DNA of 64,000 nt from Halomicrobium urmianum (GCF_020217425.1 NZ_CP084090.1:1550001-1614000), one strand, 5' to 3'. Shown: positions 16,875 through 26,319, counted from the stretch's first letter. Notes: generated by a model not told the origin, from the letters alone. Made by a program: numbers and translations.

Positions 16875-17869
16875 TCCTCCCCGTCCGGGTCGTCGGCCCC
16901 CGTCGGTCCGGCGGCCTCCCGGTCGGCGTCCGTCACGGGCGCGTCCCTGACCTGCGGGTTGCCGATGCTCGCGCCCGCTCCGTCGCGCGCCAGGAGTCGT
17001 TCCACGACCGCCCTGATCCGCCGCCAGCCCAGCACGAGGCCGATCCCGAACGCACCCAGCGGCAGCAGGGCCAGCCCGATGGGGATGGCGTAGCCGAAGA
17101 AGACGATGACGTACTTGGCCGCCGTCAGGCCGCCGTAGAACGCCTTCAGGAAGGCGTCCTCGAAGCCGAAGGCCGACCGGTAGTTCTCGGGCGGCCGCTC
17201 GCTCACCGGCTCGCGCATGTCGAGACTGATCGTCGACAGCGCCTCCCGGCGCTCCAGCGACTGCTGGTCGCTCCGGAGGCTTCGGATCTGCTCGCGGATC
17301 TCGGCCAGATCCCCACGGATCTGCCGGGCCTCGCTGACGTTGCTCGTCTCGTTCAGGAGGCGCTGGAGCTCTCGCTCCTCCCGTTCGAGCTGTTCGATGC
17401 GGGACTCGCGGTCCCGGTGCTGCTGCGTGAAGTCCCGGACGCTGACGTCTTCGTTCTCGACGTGGCCCAGCGCGGTCAGGTCGTCCCGCGCGGCCGAGAA
17501 GTTCTCCGCGGGCACCCGGACCGTCAGTGACCCCGCCTGCCAGTCGCCGCGAGCGTTCATCGATCGCTCGCCGACGTAGCCGCCGTGGCTGAGGGCGACG
17601 GCGCGGGCCCGCCGGAACGTGCGGGTGAAGTTGTCCACGCGCAGTCGCAGGTCCGCCTCGCGGATCAGCACGCGCTGGCCGTCCTCGGCGTAGAAGCTTC
17701 CGAGGGCGGCCCCGCCGCCGCTGCCGCCGCCGGGCCGAGCGCCGTCCGCACCGCCGGCGTCGCCTCCGGGCGGCGCCCCGACGTCGTTCGACGCGCCCGA
17801 ACACCCGGCCAGCGCCACGAGTGCGATCAGTGCCACGGTCCCGAGCAACCGGATTCGTCGCCCGTCCAT
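16859..17869 (-). CDS. DUF4349-type lipoprotein with coiled coil and C-terminal membrane helix
   Basis: 336 aa. The N-terminal signal peptide ends in a lipobox (LVALAGC), so it is predicted to be a lipid-anchored extracellular protein. A Gly/Ser/Ala linker is followed by the conserved core (YVGERSMNARGDWQAGSLTVRVPAENF), a coiled coil (about RDRESRIEQLEREERELQRL) and a hydrophobic segment near ~275-300 before a basic/acidic tail. This is the DUF4349 layout, with no established function. ATG 17869 is chosen over the longer frame because a TATA-like CTATATCG lies ~20-25 bp upstream. The last residues (CSGN-stop) are encoded by the palindromic element, so the native C-terminus has probably been replaced. 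Confidence 0.82.
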   Translation of the reverse strand: MDGRRIRLLGTVALIALVALAGCSGASNDVGAPPGGDAGGADGARPGGGSGGGAALGSFYAEDGQRVLIREADLRLRVDNFTRTFRRARAVALSHGGYVGERSMNARGDWQAGSLTVRVPAENFSAARDDLTALGHVENEDVSVRDFTQQHRDRESRIEQLEREERELQRLLNETSNVSEARQIRGDLAEIREQIRSLRSDQQSLERREALSTISLDMREPVSERPPENYRSAFGFEDAFLKAFYGGLTAAKYVIVFFGYAIPIGLALLPLGAFGIGLVLGWRRIRAVVERLLARDGAGASIGNPQVRDAPVTDADREAAGPTGADDPDGEDCSGN

Positions 17870-18043
17870 GCCACTACCACCCACGATATAGACTATCAAG
17901 ACTGCGAACAGTCAAATCGGCGTTTGACCGACGAAGCGAACGCGTACGCCGCCAGACTCCCGACGGTCGACTCCCGAGCCCGGCCTGGGTCGGCTCGGCC
18001 GGATGGCGGTAGCCTTTCGAGGCGGCCCGCCGAAGGCCCGCGC

Positions 18044-18907
18044 ATGCCGAGCGACGAGGACATCGCGCTGTCGGAGAAGCGGATGTACGGTGACCGCCGC
18101 GAAGAGACCCGCGCCTACGTCGCCGGGCGGATGGGCGTGACCTACGTCGCCGTCTCGGACGACCAGATCGGCCGCTTCGGCCTGGAGGAGCAGTGCACGG
18201 CCCGCGACGTAGCGGGCGCGGACGGCCGCCTCGTCGTCGCGACCGACGAGGACATCCTAGTCGGCGGCGAGGAGGGCCTCGAACCCACGGGCTTCGGCCC
18301 CGCCGTCGCCGTCGGCGCCGACCCGCTACTGGCCGCCGACGAGGACGGTCGCGTCGCCCGCTCGACCGACGGCGAGTGGGAGACCGCGGGGACCGTCGAC
18401 GAGGTACGCTCGATCGACGGCGGTCTCGTGGCCGCGGCCGACGGCGTCTACCGCGTCGATCCGGACGGCCTGACTCCGCTCGGACGGCGGGACGCCCGTG
18501 ACGTCGCGGCCGAAGGCCCCTTCGCCGCGACCGGTGCGGGCCTGTTCCGGGGGACAGAAGACGGCTGGGACCTGGAAGAGGGCGGCGACGCGACGGTCGT
18601 CGCCGCGGAGACCGGTGGGGGACGCGCCCACGCCGTCGTCGGCGGCGACCTGCTGGAACGGCCCGACGGCGGTGAGCGATCCGACGGATCGCGGTCCTCG
18701 TCAGAGCAGCGCTCGGACGGCGGTGAGTGGTGGCTCGCCGACGCGCCTCGCGAGGGCGTCGTCGACGTCGCCTACGACGAGGCCACGTTCGCAGTCACGG
18801 GCGACGGAGCGGTCCTCGTCGACCCCGTCACTGCCAAGGACGGCGAGCCCGAGTGGCGGACCCGCTCGCTCGGCCTGACCGACGTGGTCGGAATCGCCGT
18901 TCCCTGA
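18044..18907 (+). CDS. Haloarchaeal beta-propeller-like protein (HVO_0234 type)
   Basis: 287 aa. Repeating ~35-40 residue units of the form DGRLVVATDEDILVG, GDPLLAADEDGRVARSTD, DGGLVAAADGVYRV give a predicted beta-propeller, probably cytoplasmic as no signal peptide is seen. I recall this family as HVO_0234-like, adjacent to prs in other haloarchaea, which matches here. Function unknown. ATG 18044 follows a short spacer. A low-complexity insert (~211-227, ERSDGSRSSSEQRSDGG) is encoded by hairpin-repeat DNA (CGATCC-GAC-GGATCG at 18677-18691). A similar stretch occurs in the first moeA, so it probably arose by in-frame repeat insertion. Confidence 0.72.
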   Translation: MPSDEDIALSEKRMYGDRREETRAYVAGRMGVTYVAVSDDQIGRFGLEEQCTARDVAGADGRLVVATDEDILVGGEEGLEPTGFGPAVAVGADPLLAADEDGRVARSTDGEWETAGTVDEVRSIDGGLVAAADGVYRVDPDGLTPLGRRDARDVAAEGPFAATGAGLFRGTEDGWDLEEGGDATVVAAETGGGRAHAVVGGDLLERPDGGERSDGSRSSSEQRSDGGEWWLADAPREGVVDVAYDEATFAVTGDGAVLVDPVTAKDGEPEWRTRSLGLTDVVGIAVP

Positions 18908-19283
18908 AGCGCTGCTCAGACTGCAAAGGCAACCACTGGGTTTCTGCCGGTGTGTCAGCCGAAATCCTGGCGGACTGAAAGGGCGAGTCCGCGTGGCGGC
19001 GAAGCCGCCACGGCATGCGGAGGTCGGCTACGCCGACCTCCCGTTCCGGGGACCCGGACGAAGTAAGCGCCGCAGCGAAGCGAGGAGCACAGCGAGTGTC
19101 ACGCGAGCGGAGCGAGCGTGACCTCGGAAGACGAGCGAAGCGAGTCTTCCGGTGCCCGGGACCGGAACTGACCGAGGGCTTTCGAGGTGCTGTCGGTTCC
19201 AGAGCAGCGAGTTCGTGTGATTACGATGGTCCCTAGCCCCGCGAATCGAAAAGCCCGTAACCACAGACGGCGAGCGGGCGAAC
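18908..19283. repeat. 376-bp spacer packed with perfect hairpins
   Basis: No gene. At least four perfect hairpins lie in a row: 18992-19012 (CGTGGCGGC-GAA-GCCGCCACG), 19020-19040 (GAGGTCGGC-TAC-GCCGACCTC), 19098-19122 (arms GTCACGC/GCGTGAC) and 19126-19150 (arms GGAAGAC/GTCTTCC). The last two share the centre GAGCG(G/A)AGCGA. A GGGCTTTCGAGG stretch near 19171 resembles sequence near 9408. The prs promoter must lie at the right end; GAATCGAAAAG near 19244 is a weak TATA-like candidate. Confidence 0.7.
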
Positions 19284-20132
19284 ATGATCCTCCCGGGCTC
19301 GGCATCGCAGTCGTTCGCGGCGGCGCTGGCGGCGGCGACCGGCCACGAACTCGGACGCGTCGAGTACGAGCGGTTCCCCGACGGCGAGCAGATGGCGCGC
19401 GTGCCCGCCGACCTCGACCGGGCCGTCGTCGTCGCGTCGACCGTCTCCGACGCGGCCCACGTCGAACTGCTCCAGCTACAGGACGCGGCCCGGGAGGCCG
19501 GGGCCGACGAGGTCGTCACCGTGATTCCCTACATGGGCTACGCCCGCCAGGACCGGGCCTTCAAGGATGGACAGCCGGTCTCCTCCCGGGCGGTGGCCCG
19601 GGCGATCTCGACGGGCACCGACCGCGTGCTGACGGTCACGCCCCACGAGGAGGCCGTCTGCGACTTCTTCGACGTGCCCGCGGAGCCCGTCGAGGCCGCC
19701 GCGCGCCTGGCCGAGCCTCTGCCCGCCGACCTCGCGGACCCCCTGTTCCTCTCGCCCGACGACGGGGCCATCGACATCGCCGAGTCGGTCCGGGACGCCT
19801 ACGGCGACGGCGAGACCGACTACTTCGAGAAGGACCGGGACTACGACACGGGCGAGGTGTCCGTCACGCCCAGCGACGCCGCGGTCGATGGCCGGGACGT
19901 GGTCGTCACCGACGACATCATCGCCACGGGCTCGACCATGAGCGAGGCCGTCGGCGTGCTGAACGACCGCGACGCCGCGCGCGTGTACGTCTCCTGCGTC
20001 CACCCGATGCTGGCCGAGAACGCGCTGACGAAGCTCAACGCCGCCGGCGTCGAGCGGGTCTACGGCACCGACACCATCGAGCGGGCCGTCAGCGACGTCA
20101 GCGCCGCGCCCGCGGTGGCCGAACGGCTCTGA
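19284..20132 (+). CDS. prs: Ribose-phosphate pyrophosphokinase
   Basis: 282 aa, the short archaeal form. Transfers pyrophosphate from ATP to ribose-5-phosphate to give PRPP for nucleotides, His and Trp. Motifs: RFPDGEQMARV near the N-terminus, PYMGYARQDRAFKDGQPVS (catalytic flexible region), TPHEEAVCDFF, and the PRPP-binding loop VVVTDDIIATGSTMSEA. ATG 19284 gives the standard start (MILPGSASQSFA). Its 3' end overlaps the convergent lipoprotein gene by 35 bp. Position after the beta-propeller gene matches what I recall of other haloarchaea. Confidence 0.95.
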   Translation: MILPGSASQSFAAALAAATGHELGRVEYERFPDGEQMARVPADLDRAVVVASTVSDAAHVELLQLQDAAREAGADEVVTVIPYMGYARQDRAFKDGQPVSSRAVARAISTGTDRVLTVTPHEEAVCDFFDVPAEPVEAAARLAEPLPADLADPLFLSPDDGAIDIAESVRDAYGDGETDYFEKDRDYDTGEVSVTPSDAAVDGRDVVVTDDIIATGSTMSEAVGVLNDRDAARVYVSCVHPMLAENALTKLNAAGVERVYGTDTIERAVSDVSAAPAVAERL

Positions 20133-20928
20133 CCTGATTGTCGGCCGGCGTGACCCCCGCCCACTCGCGGTCGACCCACGCCGGCGGCGAGACGGTCGTG
20201 GTCCCCACGTTCGTGTAGCGAAAGCGGTAGCTGACGCGCTGGCGGTCGTCGCCGTCGGCGGTGGTGTACGCAGCGTGCAGCGTCTGGACGAACCCGTCGG
20301 ACGAGACGACCGCGCGGACGGTGTAGTTCTCGACCGTTCCGAGCGTCGGGATCGAATCCGCGCGTCCGACCACCCGATAGCGTCTCTCGCCGCCGGCGCG
20401 CACGGCCGTCACGGTCGCGTTCTCGACCGCGAGGTATCGCCGGATCGACGCCGCGGCACCCCCGCCGAACCGGTCAGTCGCGTTCGTGACTGACCCCCGC
20501 TGGTACCGGACGCCGCCGGCCCCTCTCGCGCGACTGTACCGGTATCGCCCGTCGGCGTACTCGGCGGCGTCGACCCGCGACCACTGCGAACGCGTCTCGT
20601 ATCGATAGCGCCGTTCACTCTCGACCAGCAGGTGGCTCAGATCGACGAGTGAGCGGTTCTGTGCGGGCCAGGCGACGATCCGCCGCTGGGTCCACGTGTA
20701 CGACCGGTTCTCGACGGCGTCGAGGTGCGTCTGCGCCAGCCGATCGGCGTCGGCGACCGACTGACCGGACAGTCCGGGCGCGACGGCGCTCTCCGGGTGG
20801 CGAGCCTCCGGTTCGGGCACGGGCGCCGGCGTCACCGTCTCGGTGGTCCGGGATTCGGCCGGCCCGAAGACCGCGCCACAGCCGGCCAGGAGCACGGCCA
20901 GCGCGACGAGTGTGGCACGCCATCTCAT
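20098..20928 (-). CDS. Haloarchaeal lipoprotein, function unknown
   Basis: 276 aa. A signal peptide with lipobox (LVALAVLLAGCG, lipidated Cys about residue 16) is followed by a Pro/Glu-rich linker and a beta-rich domain with many Tyr/Arg pairs (RRYRYETRSQWSRVD, GRYRYSRARGAGG, VENYTVRAVVSSDGFVQ). The fold recalls outer-surface LppX/LolA-like haloarchaeal lipoproteins (DUF7537-like), but I cannot name the function. ATG 20928 is chosen because it starts the signal peptide; the frame stays open to 21267 through repeat DNA. It ends inside the 3' end of prs (35-bp convergent overlap). Confidence 0.75.
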   Translation of the reverse strand: MRWRATLVALAVLLAGCGAVFGPAESRTTETVTPAPVPEPEARHPESAVAPGLSGQSVADADRLAQTHLDAVENRSYTWTQRRIVAWPAQNRSLVDLSHLLVESERRYRYETRSQWSRVDAAEYADGRYRYSRARGAGGVRYQRGSVTNATDRFGGGAAASIRRYLAVENATVTAVRAGGERRYRVVGRADSIPTLGTVENYTVRAVVSSDGFVQTLHAAYTTADGDDRQRVSYRFRYTNVGTTTVSPPAWVDREWAGVTPADNQVRAVRPPRARR

Positions 20929-21268
20929 ACCAGTGGTTCGGGGTGGACGGGGAAAAGGAAGCGCCCGTCCGACTCGACAGCGGGGAGATAGTCCGCGGCC
21001 GGACTCTCCCTCAGTCGCTCGCTTCGGCGGCCGCGACGGGAGCGATCGCGATCTCCACCTCCCGCCCTCGACGTCCCGACACCACCTTTTTCGCGCCGGG
21101 GTTTCCTCGCGCACTCCGTGCGCTGCGGGAACCGCGACGCCAAAAACGTGGGCGAAAAAGCGGGCCCGAGCGAAGCGAGGGCCCGTGATCGTCGTGAGCG
21201 TCAGCGAACGACTGCTCGTCAGAGCGAAGTTCTGACGGCGACCTGCGGCTTCGCCGCCGGATGCCAAT
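20929..21268. repeat. 340-bp spacer with a ~100-bp dispersed element and hairpin
   Basis: No gene. 21087-21185 aligns along its whole length with 63303-63401: a T-tract, GGGTTTCCTCGC, a short palindrome around ACTCCGT, GCTGCGGGAACC, two A-tracts about 14 bp apart, then a GAGCGAAGCGA hairpin (arms CGGGCCC/GGGCCCG at 21161-21185). The remainder between 20929 and 21086 is featureless apart from a GCTCGCTTCGG stretch. Confidence 0.65.
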
Positions 21269-24200
21269 TCAGTCCGACGCTTCCGCTGCCGCCATGGGTT
21301 CGATCGCGATGGTCATCTCGACGCCCTCGACATCCCACGTCTTCTCGTGGCCGTCAGAGACATCTGCAAGTTCGCTCGCCCTCACCTCTTCGCTGATCAA
21401 TTCTTCATGCTCCCTGACGAGACCAGCGACTCGATCGTCATTGACCTCTAGATCCAGCCGGATCCGCTCCTCGATGTCCAGTTCGAGGTCCTTCCGCATC
21501 TCCTGGACGCGGCGGATCACCTCGCGGGCGTAGCCCTCGGCCTCGATGGCCTCGGTGAGGTCGGTATCGACGTAGACGACGCCGCCGCCGTCGAGCGCCT
21601 CGAACTCGGTGCTGGCGACGCCCTCGGGCGTCTCGCGGCGGAAGGTGACCATCTCGTCGGTCAGGTCGACTGCTCGCGGGCTCTGCCCGCTCGCTTCGTC
21701 CGCGGAGCGTTGCTCCGCGCTGTCCTCGCCGAGGTCGTCCGCGACGGCGTCGGCCAGCGCGTCGAGCGACGGCTCGTCGACGCGGGCGTCGTTGAGCGCC
21801 TGCATGACGCGGCCGGCGTCGTCGCCGAACTCGGGGCCGAGGACGGACATGTCGGCCTCGGCGGAGTAGGCGAGTTCGCCCCAGGCCTCGTCGGGGCCGA
21901 CGACCTCGACCGTCCGGGAGTTGAGTCGGTCGGCGACGAGGTCCTCGTAGGCCTCGACGGCCTCGGCGACGTCGGCGCTGTCCGCGTCGACGACGACCCG
22001 CTGGACGGGCCAGCGGAGCTTGCGCTCGGCCTGCTGGCGGGCGTTGGAGCCGGCCTCCTCGACGGCGCGGACGACGCCGATGCCGTCCTCCAGTTCCGGG
22101 ACCCGGAGGTCCTCGTCGGCGGTCGGCCAGTCGCACATGTGGACGGTGTCGTGCTCGGCGTCGCCGGTGAGGTGCTGGTAGATCTGCTCGGTGACGAAGG
22201 GGGTAAAGGGCGCCAGCAGCGCGACGACCTCCCGCAGCACGCGGTAGAGCGTGGCGTAGGCGGCCCGCTTGGACTCGCTGTCCTCCTCCTCCCACATGCG
22301 CTCGCGGACGAGCTGGACGTAGTAGCGGGAGACGTCCTCGACGACGAACTCCAGGACCGCGTCGACGGCGCGGTCCTGGCGGAACTCCTCCATGGCCTCG
22401 GTGGCCGCGGCCTCCACCGTTTGCAGCCGCGAGAGGACCCAGCGGTCCTCCAGTTCGAGGTCGACGTCGCCGACCGTCGTCGCCCCGGGATCGAAGCCGT
22501 CCATCCGCATGTACGGCAGCGGGAAGCGGAAGACGTTCCAGAGGATGTTGAGGCGGCGCTGCATCTCCTCGGTCTCGTCGTAGGAGAACTGCATGTCCTC
22601 GCCGCGCGCCGTCAGGGAGAGCAGGAACGCGCGCATCGGGTCGGCGCCGTAGTCGTCGATGACCTCGCCGGGGTCGACGCGGATGTCCTTCGACTTGGAC
22701 ATGGCGCGGCCGTCGGGCATCAGCGCGTGGCCGTGCATGAGGACGCGCTTGTATGGCGACTCGCCGACGGCGGCGGTGCCCATGCCCAGCTGCGACCAGA
22801 ACCACCCGCGGGTCTGGTCGTGGGCCTCCATGATGAGGTCGGCGGGCCACAGCTCCTCGAAGTCCGCCTCGTTCTCGGGGTAGTCGAGGGTGCCCCACGT
22901 CGCCACCGAGGAGTCCAGCCAGACGTCGAAGACGTCCGGGACGCGCTCGTAGGTGATCCCGTCCTCGGTGATGGTGACGTCGTCGACGGTGTCCTTGTGG
23001 AGGTCCACAGTACTGGAGTCGAGGTCCTGATCGGCCCGCTCGGCGAGCTCCTCTCGGTCGCCGATCACGACGGCGTCGTCCATGTCGCCGGACCACTCGA
23101 CCGGGTTCCCGTCCGCGTCCTCGCTGGGGAGCCAGATGGGGACGGGCGTCCCCCAGTATCGCTGGCGGGAGACGTTCCAGTCGGGGGCGTCCTCGACGAA
23201 GTTCCGGAAGCGGTTCTCCCGGGCGTCGTGGGGGTACCACTCCGCGTCGTCGATGTTGTCGAGCAGGTCCTCTTTGACGTCGGTGATCGTGATGAACCAC
23301 TGGTCGGTGACGATCTGGACGATGCCGGTGTCACAGCGCCAGCAGTGGCCGTAGCTGTGGGTAGTCGTTCCCGCGGAGAGCATCAGGCCCTTCTCCTCCA
23401 GGTCGGCGACGACCTGGTCGTCGGCGTCCTTGACGTACTGGCCCGCGTACTCCCCGGCGCGCTCGTCGTAGACGCCGTCGCCCCCGACGGGACAGAAGAT
23501 GTCCAGCCCGAGTTCGCGGCCGCGCTCGAAGTCCTCTTCACCGTGGCCCGGCGCGGAGTGGACCAGGCCCGTGCGGTCCGCCTCGACGTAGTCGGCGGTG
23601 TAGACCTGCAGCGCGCCCTCGAAATCCGGCGCGTCGGGCACCTCCTCGCGGAGCGGGTGCTCGTACTCCCAGCCGACCAGGTCCTCGCCGGAGAACTCCT
23701 CGACGACCTCGTAGTCGTCGTAGCGGCCCTTCTTGAGGACGTCCTCGACGACCGCTTCGGCGACGTAGAGGCGCTCGGTCTCGCCGTCTTTCTCCGCGTC
23801 CACCCCGACGTAGTCGAGGTCTTCGTCGACGGCGACGAAGGTGTTGGCGGGGATGGTCCAGGGCGTCGTGGTCCAGATGACGAGGTTGCCCTCGCGGCCC
23901 TCCAGGGGGAACTTGACGTAGATAGAGGGGTCCTCGACGTCCTCGTACTCGACCTCGTTGTTGGCGATGGCGGTCTCGCAGCGGGGACACTGAGTGATCG
24001 AGCGCATGCCCTGCTCGACGAGGTCGCGCTCGTGGGCCTGCGCGAACCCCCACCAGGCCGCCTCCATGTACTCGGGAGTGACCGTCTTGTAGGGGTCGTC
24101 CCAGTCCATCCAGACGCCGAAGTCGATGAAGTCGTTCTGGAGGCTCTGGAGGCTGTCCTCCGCGAACTCGCGGCAGGCGTCGATGAAGTTCTCGACGCCG

Positions 24201-24538
24201 AACTCCTCGATGTCCTTCTTGTTCCGGAAGTCCTTCTCCTCCTCGACCTTCGTCTCGATCGGCAGGCCGTGCATGTCGTAGCCCGGCCGGTCGGTGACGT
24301 CGTACCCCTGCATCCGCTTGTAACGGATGTAGACGTCCTTCAGGCTCTTGTTCCAGGCGTGGCCCATGTGGGCCGATCCGGACGTGTACGGCGGCCCGTC
24401 GACGAAGAAGTAGGGCTCCGCGTCGGCCCGGTGCTCCTTGGCCTTCTCGTAGGCGTCGACCTCGTCCCAGTACTCGAAGACCCGCTCCTCGACGGCCTCC
24501 GGGTCGTACTGGTCGTCGACCTCGGCGAATCGATCCAT
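21269..24538 (-). CDS. ileS: Isoleucyl-tRNA synthetase
   Basis: 1089 aa, class I synthetase charging tRNA-Ile. HIGH-type motif is SAHMGHAW (about 55-62). KMSKS-type motif is AMSKSKDI. The editing domain lies between, with TTTPWTIPAN. CPRCE and WRCD zinc-type cysteines are present. The C-terminal tRNA-binding domain follows the anticodon-binding helices. ATG 24538 gives the normal start (MDRFAEVDDQYDPEAVEERV). A short acidic insert in the C-terminal domain (EDSAEQRSADEASGQSPRA) is encoded by two perfect hairpins (21701-21719 and 21676-21690) and is probably an in-frame repeat insertion. Confidence 0.97.
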   Translation of the reverse strand: MDRFAEVDDQYDPEAVEERVFEYWDEVDAYEKAKEHRADAEPYFFVDGPPYTSGSAHMGHAWNKSLKDVYIRYKRMQGYDVTDRPGYDMHGLPIETKVEEEKDFRNKKDIEEFGVENFIDACREFAEDSLQSLQNDFIDFGVWMDWDDPYKTVTPEYMEAAWWGFAQAHERDLVEQGMRSITQCPRCETAIANNEVEYEDVEDPSIYVKFPLEGREGNLVIWTTTPWTIPANTFVAVDEDLDYVGVDAEKDGETERLYVAEAVVEDVLKKGRYDDYEVVEEFSGEDLVGWEYEHPLREEVPDAPDFEGALQVYTADYVEADRTGLVHSAPGHGEEDFERGRELGLDIFCPVGGDGVYDERAGEYAGQYVKDADDQVVADLEEKGLMLSAGTTTHSYGHCWRCDTGIVQIVTDQWFITITDVKEDLLDNIDDAEWYPHDARENRFRNFVEDAPDWNVSRQRYWGTPVPIWLPSEDADGNPVEWSGDMDDAVVIGDREELAERADQDLDSSTVDLHKDTVDDVTITEDGITYERVPDVFDVWLDSSVATWGTLDYPENEADFEELWPADLIMEAHDQTRGWFWSQLGMGTAAVGESPYKRVLMHGHALMPDGRAMSKSKDIRVDPGEVIDDYGADPMRAFLLSLTARGEDMQFSYDETEEMQRRLNILWNVFRFPLPYMRMDGFDPGATTVGDVDLELEDRWVLSRLQTVEAAATEAMEEFRQDRAVDAVLEFVVEDVSRYYVQLVRERMWEEEDSESKRAAYATLYRVLREVVALLAPFTPFVTEQIYQHLTGDAEHDTVHMCDWPTADEDLRVPELEDGIGVVRAVEEAGSNARQQAERKLRWPVQRVVVDADSADVAEAVEAYEDLVADRLNSRTVEVVGPDEAWGELAYSAEADMSVLGPEFGDDAGRVMQALNDARVDEPSLDALADAVADDLGEDSAEQRSADEASGQSPRAVDLTDEMVTFRRETPEGVASTEFEALDGGGVVYVDTDLTEAIEAEGYAREVIRRVQEMRKDLELDIEERIRLDLEVNDDRVAGLVREHEELISEEVRASELADVSDGHEKTWDVEGVEMTIAIEPMAAAEASD

Positions 24539-24637
24539 ATGAGTTCGAATCCGCGCGGGGCCTAAAGGAGAATCGATTGTGTGCGTATCAGCACCGGTGT
24601 GGACGACGAGCGCGACCGCACCTGACGGCGGCGGCCG

Positions 24638-24823
24638 CTACACCTCGCGCTGCAACAGGAGACTGGCCGTTTCCCCGGTCTTGTCGGTGATGGGGGCCGC
24701 GACGTTCCAGCCCTCTGCACCCAGTTCGTTTAACTGTTCGATCGGTGGACTGACGTCGCCGCCGAGTCCGGCCACCATGACCTGACTGTCGACCTCGACC
24801 GTCCGATATTCGTAGGAGGGCAT
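24638..24823 (-). CDS. Small DUF4177-like protein
   Basis: 61 aa. YEYRTVEVD at the start and LNELGAEGWNVAAPI in the middle match the beta-hairpin plus helix pattern of DUF4177 proteins, whose function is unknown. It ends with SLLLQREV, a final strand typical of the family. ATG 24823 has no alternative. It lies between ileS and the divergent uracil-DNA glycosylase gene, with 62 bp to the latter. Confidence 0.75.
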   Translation of the reverse strand: MPSYEYRTVEVDSQVMVAGLGGDVSPPIEQLNELGAEGWNVAAPITDKTGETASLLLQREV

Positions 24824-24885
24824 ACGCGCTGAACGGCGGCGACCAGCGGCAAACGTCTTATGGTGACGCCGCCACCGCTACCGAT

Positions 24886-25527
24886 TTGGCGCTCACGACC
24901 CTTCGCCGCGGTGTGCCCGAGTTCCCGAACGCCGACGACCGAAATGCCCTCGCCGCGGACTGCCGGCGCTGCCCGGAACTCTGTGACGCCCGCGAGGCGA
25001 TCTCGTGGGGCAACGGTCCCCTCGACGCCGACCTCGTCGTGGTCGGCGAGGCCCCGGCGGCGGGCGACCCCGGCGCCGATCAGTGGCAGGGCGGGAACCT
25101 GACCGGCATGGCCTACACCTCGCGCCGCTCCGGCCGGAAGATCCGCGACCTGCTGGCCGACGCCGGGTTCGGCCGCGACGACTGCTACTTCACCAACGCC
25201 GTCAAGTGCCACCCGCCGGAGAACCGCGACCCCACCGCGGCGGAACTGGACAGCTGCCGGGCGTACCTGCTGGCGGAGATCGAGACCGTCGATCCCCTGG
25301 CCGTCGTCACGACGGGGAAGCACGCTACGAGGAGCGTTCTCTCACACGAGGGCATCGAACTGGACGGCTTTCTCGACGGCGTTCTCGACCCGAAACGATG
25401 CCCTTCCCTGGGGACGACGGTCGTGCCGCTGTTGCACCCCTCCTATCAGGAGGTGTGGATCTCGCGGCTGGGCTACGACCGCGACGAGTACGTCGCGGAG
25501 ATCGAAGCGACCGTGACGGGCCTCTGA
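24886..25527 (+). CDS. Uracil-DNA glycosylase superfamily protein, [4Fe-4S] type (family 4/5-like)
   Basis: 213 aa. Removes uracil from DNA to start base-excision repair. Cys pattern of the cluster-containing enzymes is visible: DCRRCPELCDAR near the N-terminus and CYFTNAVKCHPPENR in the middle. The active-site loop is VVGEAPAAGDPGAD (motif 1) and the second motif is LLHPSY. A TTG at 24886 gives the longest sensible start; GTG at 24913 (VPEFPNADD) is a plausible alternative. Its stop is 3 bp from the stop of the convergent aldolase gene. Confidence 0.87.
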   Translation: MALTTLRRGVPEFPNADDRNALAADCRRCPELCDAREAISWGNGPLDADLVVVGEAPAAGDPGADQWQGGNLTGMAYTSRRSGRKIRDLLADAGFGRDDCYFTNAVKCHPPENRDPTAAELDSCRAYLLAEIETVDPLAVVTTGKHATRSVLSHEGIELDGFLDGVLDPKRCPSLGTTVVPLLHPSYQEVWISRLGYDRDEYVAEIEATVTGL

Positions 25528-25530
25528 GAG

Positions 25531-26319
25531 CTACGTCTCGATTTCGTCGAGCCACTCCTCGACTGCCCCCTGGAGCGCTCCCGTCGTGCTGCCCATGTTG
25601 ATCATCTGGTAGCCCGCGTCGGCCTTCGCGCTGACGTCGTCGGGTCCGAAGCCCAGGCCCCCGACGGGGACGCCGGCGTCCAGCGCCTGCTCCCTGATCT
25701 TCTCGATCGCCTCCTGCACTTCAGGGTGGTCCACCTCGCCGGGGTGGCCCAGCGACACCGACAGGTCGAGCGGCCCGAGGAAGACGAATCCCAGTTCCGG
25801 CACCGCCAAGATCTCGTCGATCGAGTCCAGCGCCGACTCGTTCTCGATGGTGACGCCGATCATGACCTCCTCGTCCTCGGTCTCGGGGTAGTCCTCGGCC
25901 ATGCCCCAACGACGGGCGCGCGGGGCCGCCATGCCGCGCCGCCCCGGCTCGTCCTCAGCGTAGGTGAACTGGCTGGCCTCGATCGCCTCCCGGACGTCCT
26001 CCGGACCCTGGACCTGCGAGATGAACGCCGTCCGCACGCCCGCGTCCAGCGCCTTCCGGACGAGGCCCTGATCCGGCTCGGGCAGGCGGACGAGCAGTTC
26101 GGTCCCGGTCACCTCCGCCGCCCGCAGGAGGTTCTCCATCGCCGGCGCGTCCCAGGGGCTCGGCCCGCCGTGTTCCAGATCGATCCACACGAAGTCCGCC
26201 CCGAGGTCGCCGTACATCTCGACCAGGGACGGGCTGTAGGTGTTGTCCAGTACGCCCAGCGCCACGTCGCCGGCTTCGAGCGTCTCGCGGAGGTCGTTGG
26301 TTCGCTGGCTGTCTGCCAT
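25531..26319 (-). CDS. HpcH/HpaI-family aldolase
   Basis: 262 aa. Class II aldolases of this family cleave or form C-C bonds of 2-keto-3-deoxy acids with a divalent metal; related members act on malyl/citramalyl-CoA. Typical sequences: FVWIDLEHGGPSPWD (the His-containing loop), VRLPEPDQGLVRKALDAG, TIENESALDSID (metal-binding Glu), and FLGPLDLSVSLGHPG (metal-binding Asp). ATG 26319 gives the family length. The neighbouring glycoside hydrolase, on the same strand 98 bp upstream, suggests sugar-acid catabolism, but they need not be co-transcribed. Confidence 0.88.
   Translation of the reverse strand: MADSQRTNDLRETLEAGDVALGVLDNTYSPSLVEMYGDLGADFVWIDLEHGGPSPWDAPAMENLLRAAEVTGTELLVRLPEPDQGLVRKALDAGVRTAFISQVQGPEDVREAIEASQFTYAEDEPGRRGMAAPRARRWGMAEDYPETEDEEVMIGVTIENESALDSIDEILAVPELGFVFLGPLDLSVSLGHPGEVDHPEVQEAIEKIREQALDAGVPVGGLGFGPDDVSAKADAGYQMINMGSTTGALQGAVEEWLDEIET

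Noticed and set aside
18908-19283. Possible small RNA gene made of successive hairpins
   Set aside because: The hairpins belong to the dispersed class found throughout the window, and no promoter is apparent; left as repeat DNA.
21710-24565. 951-codon plus-strand frame opposite ileS
   Set aside because: Length is due to the lack of stops in high-G+C antisense; no motif, and ileS is unmistakable.
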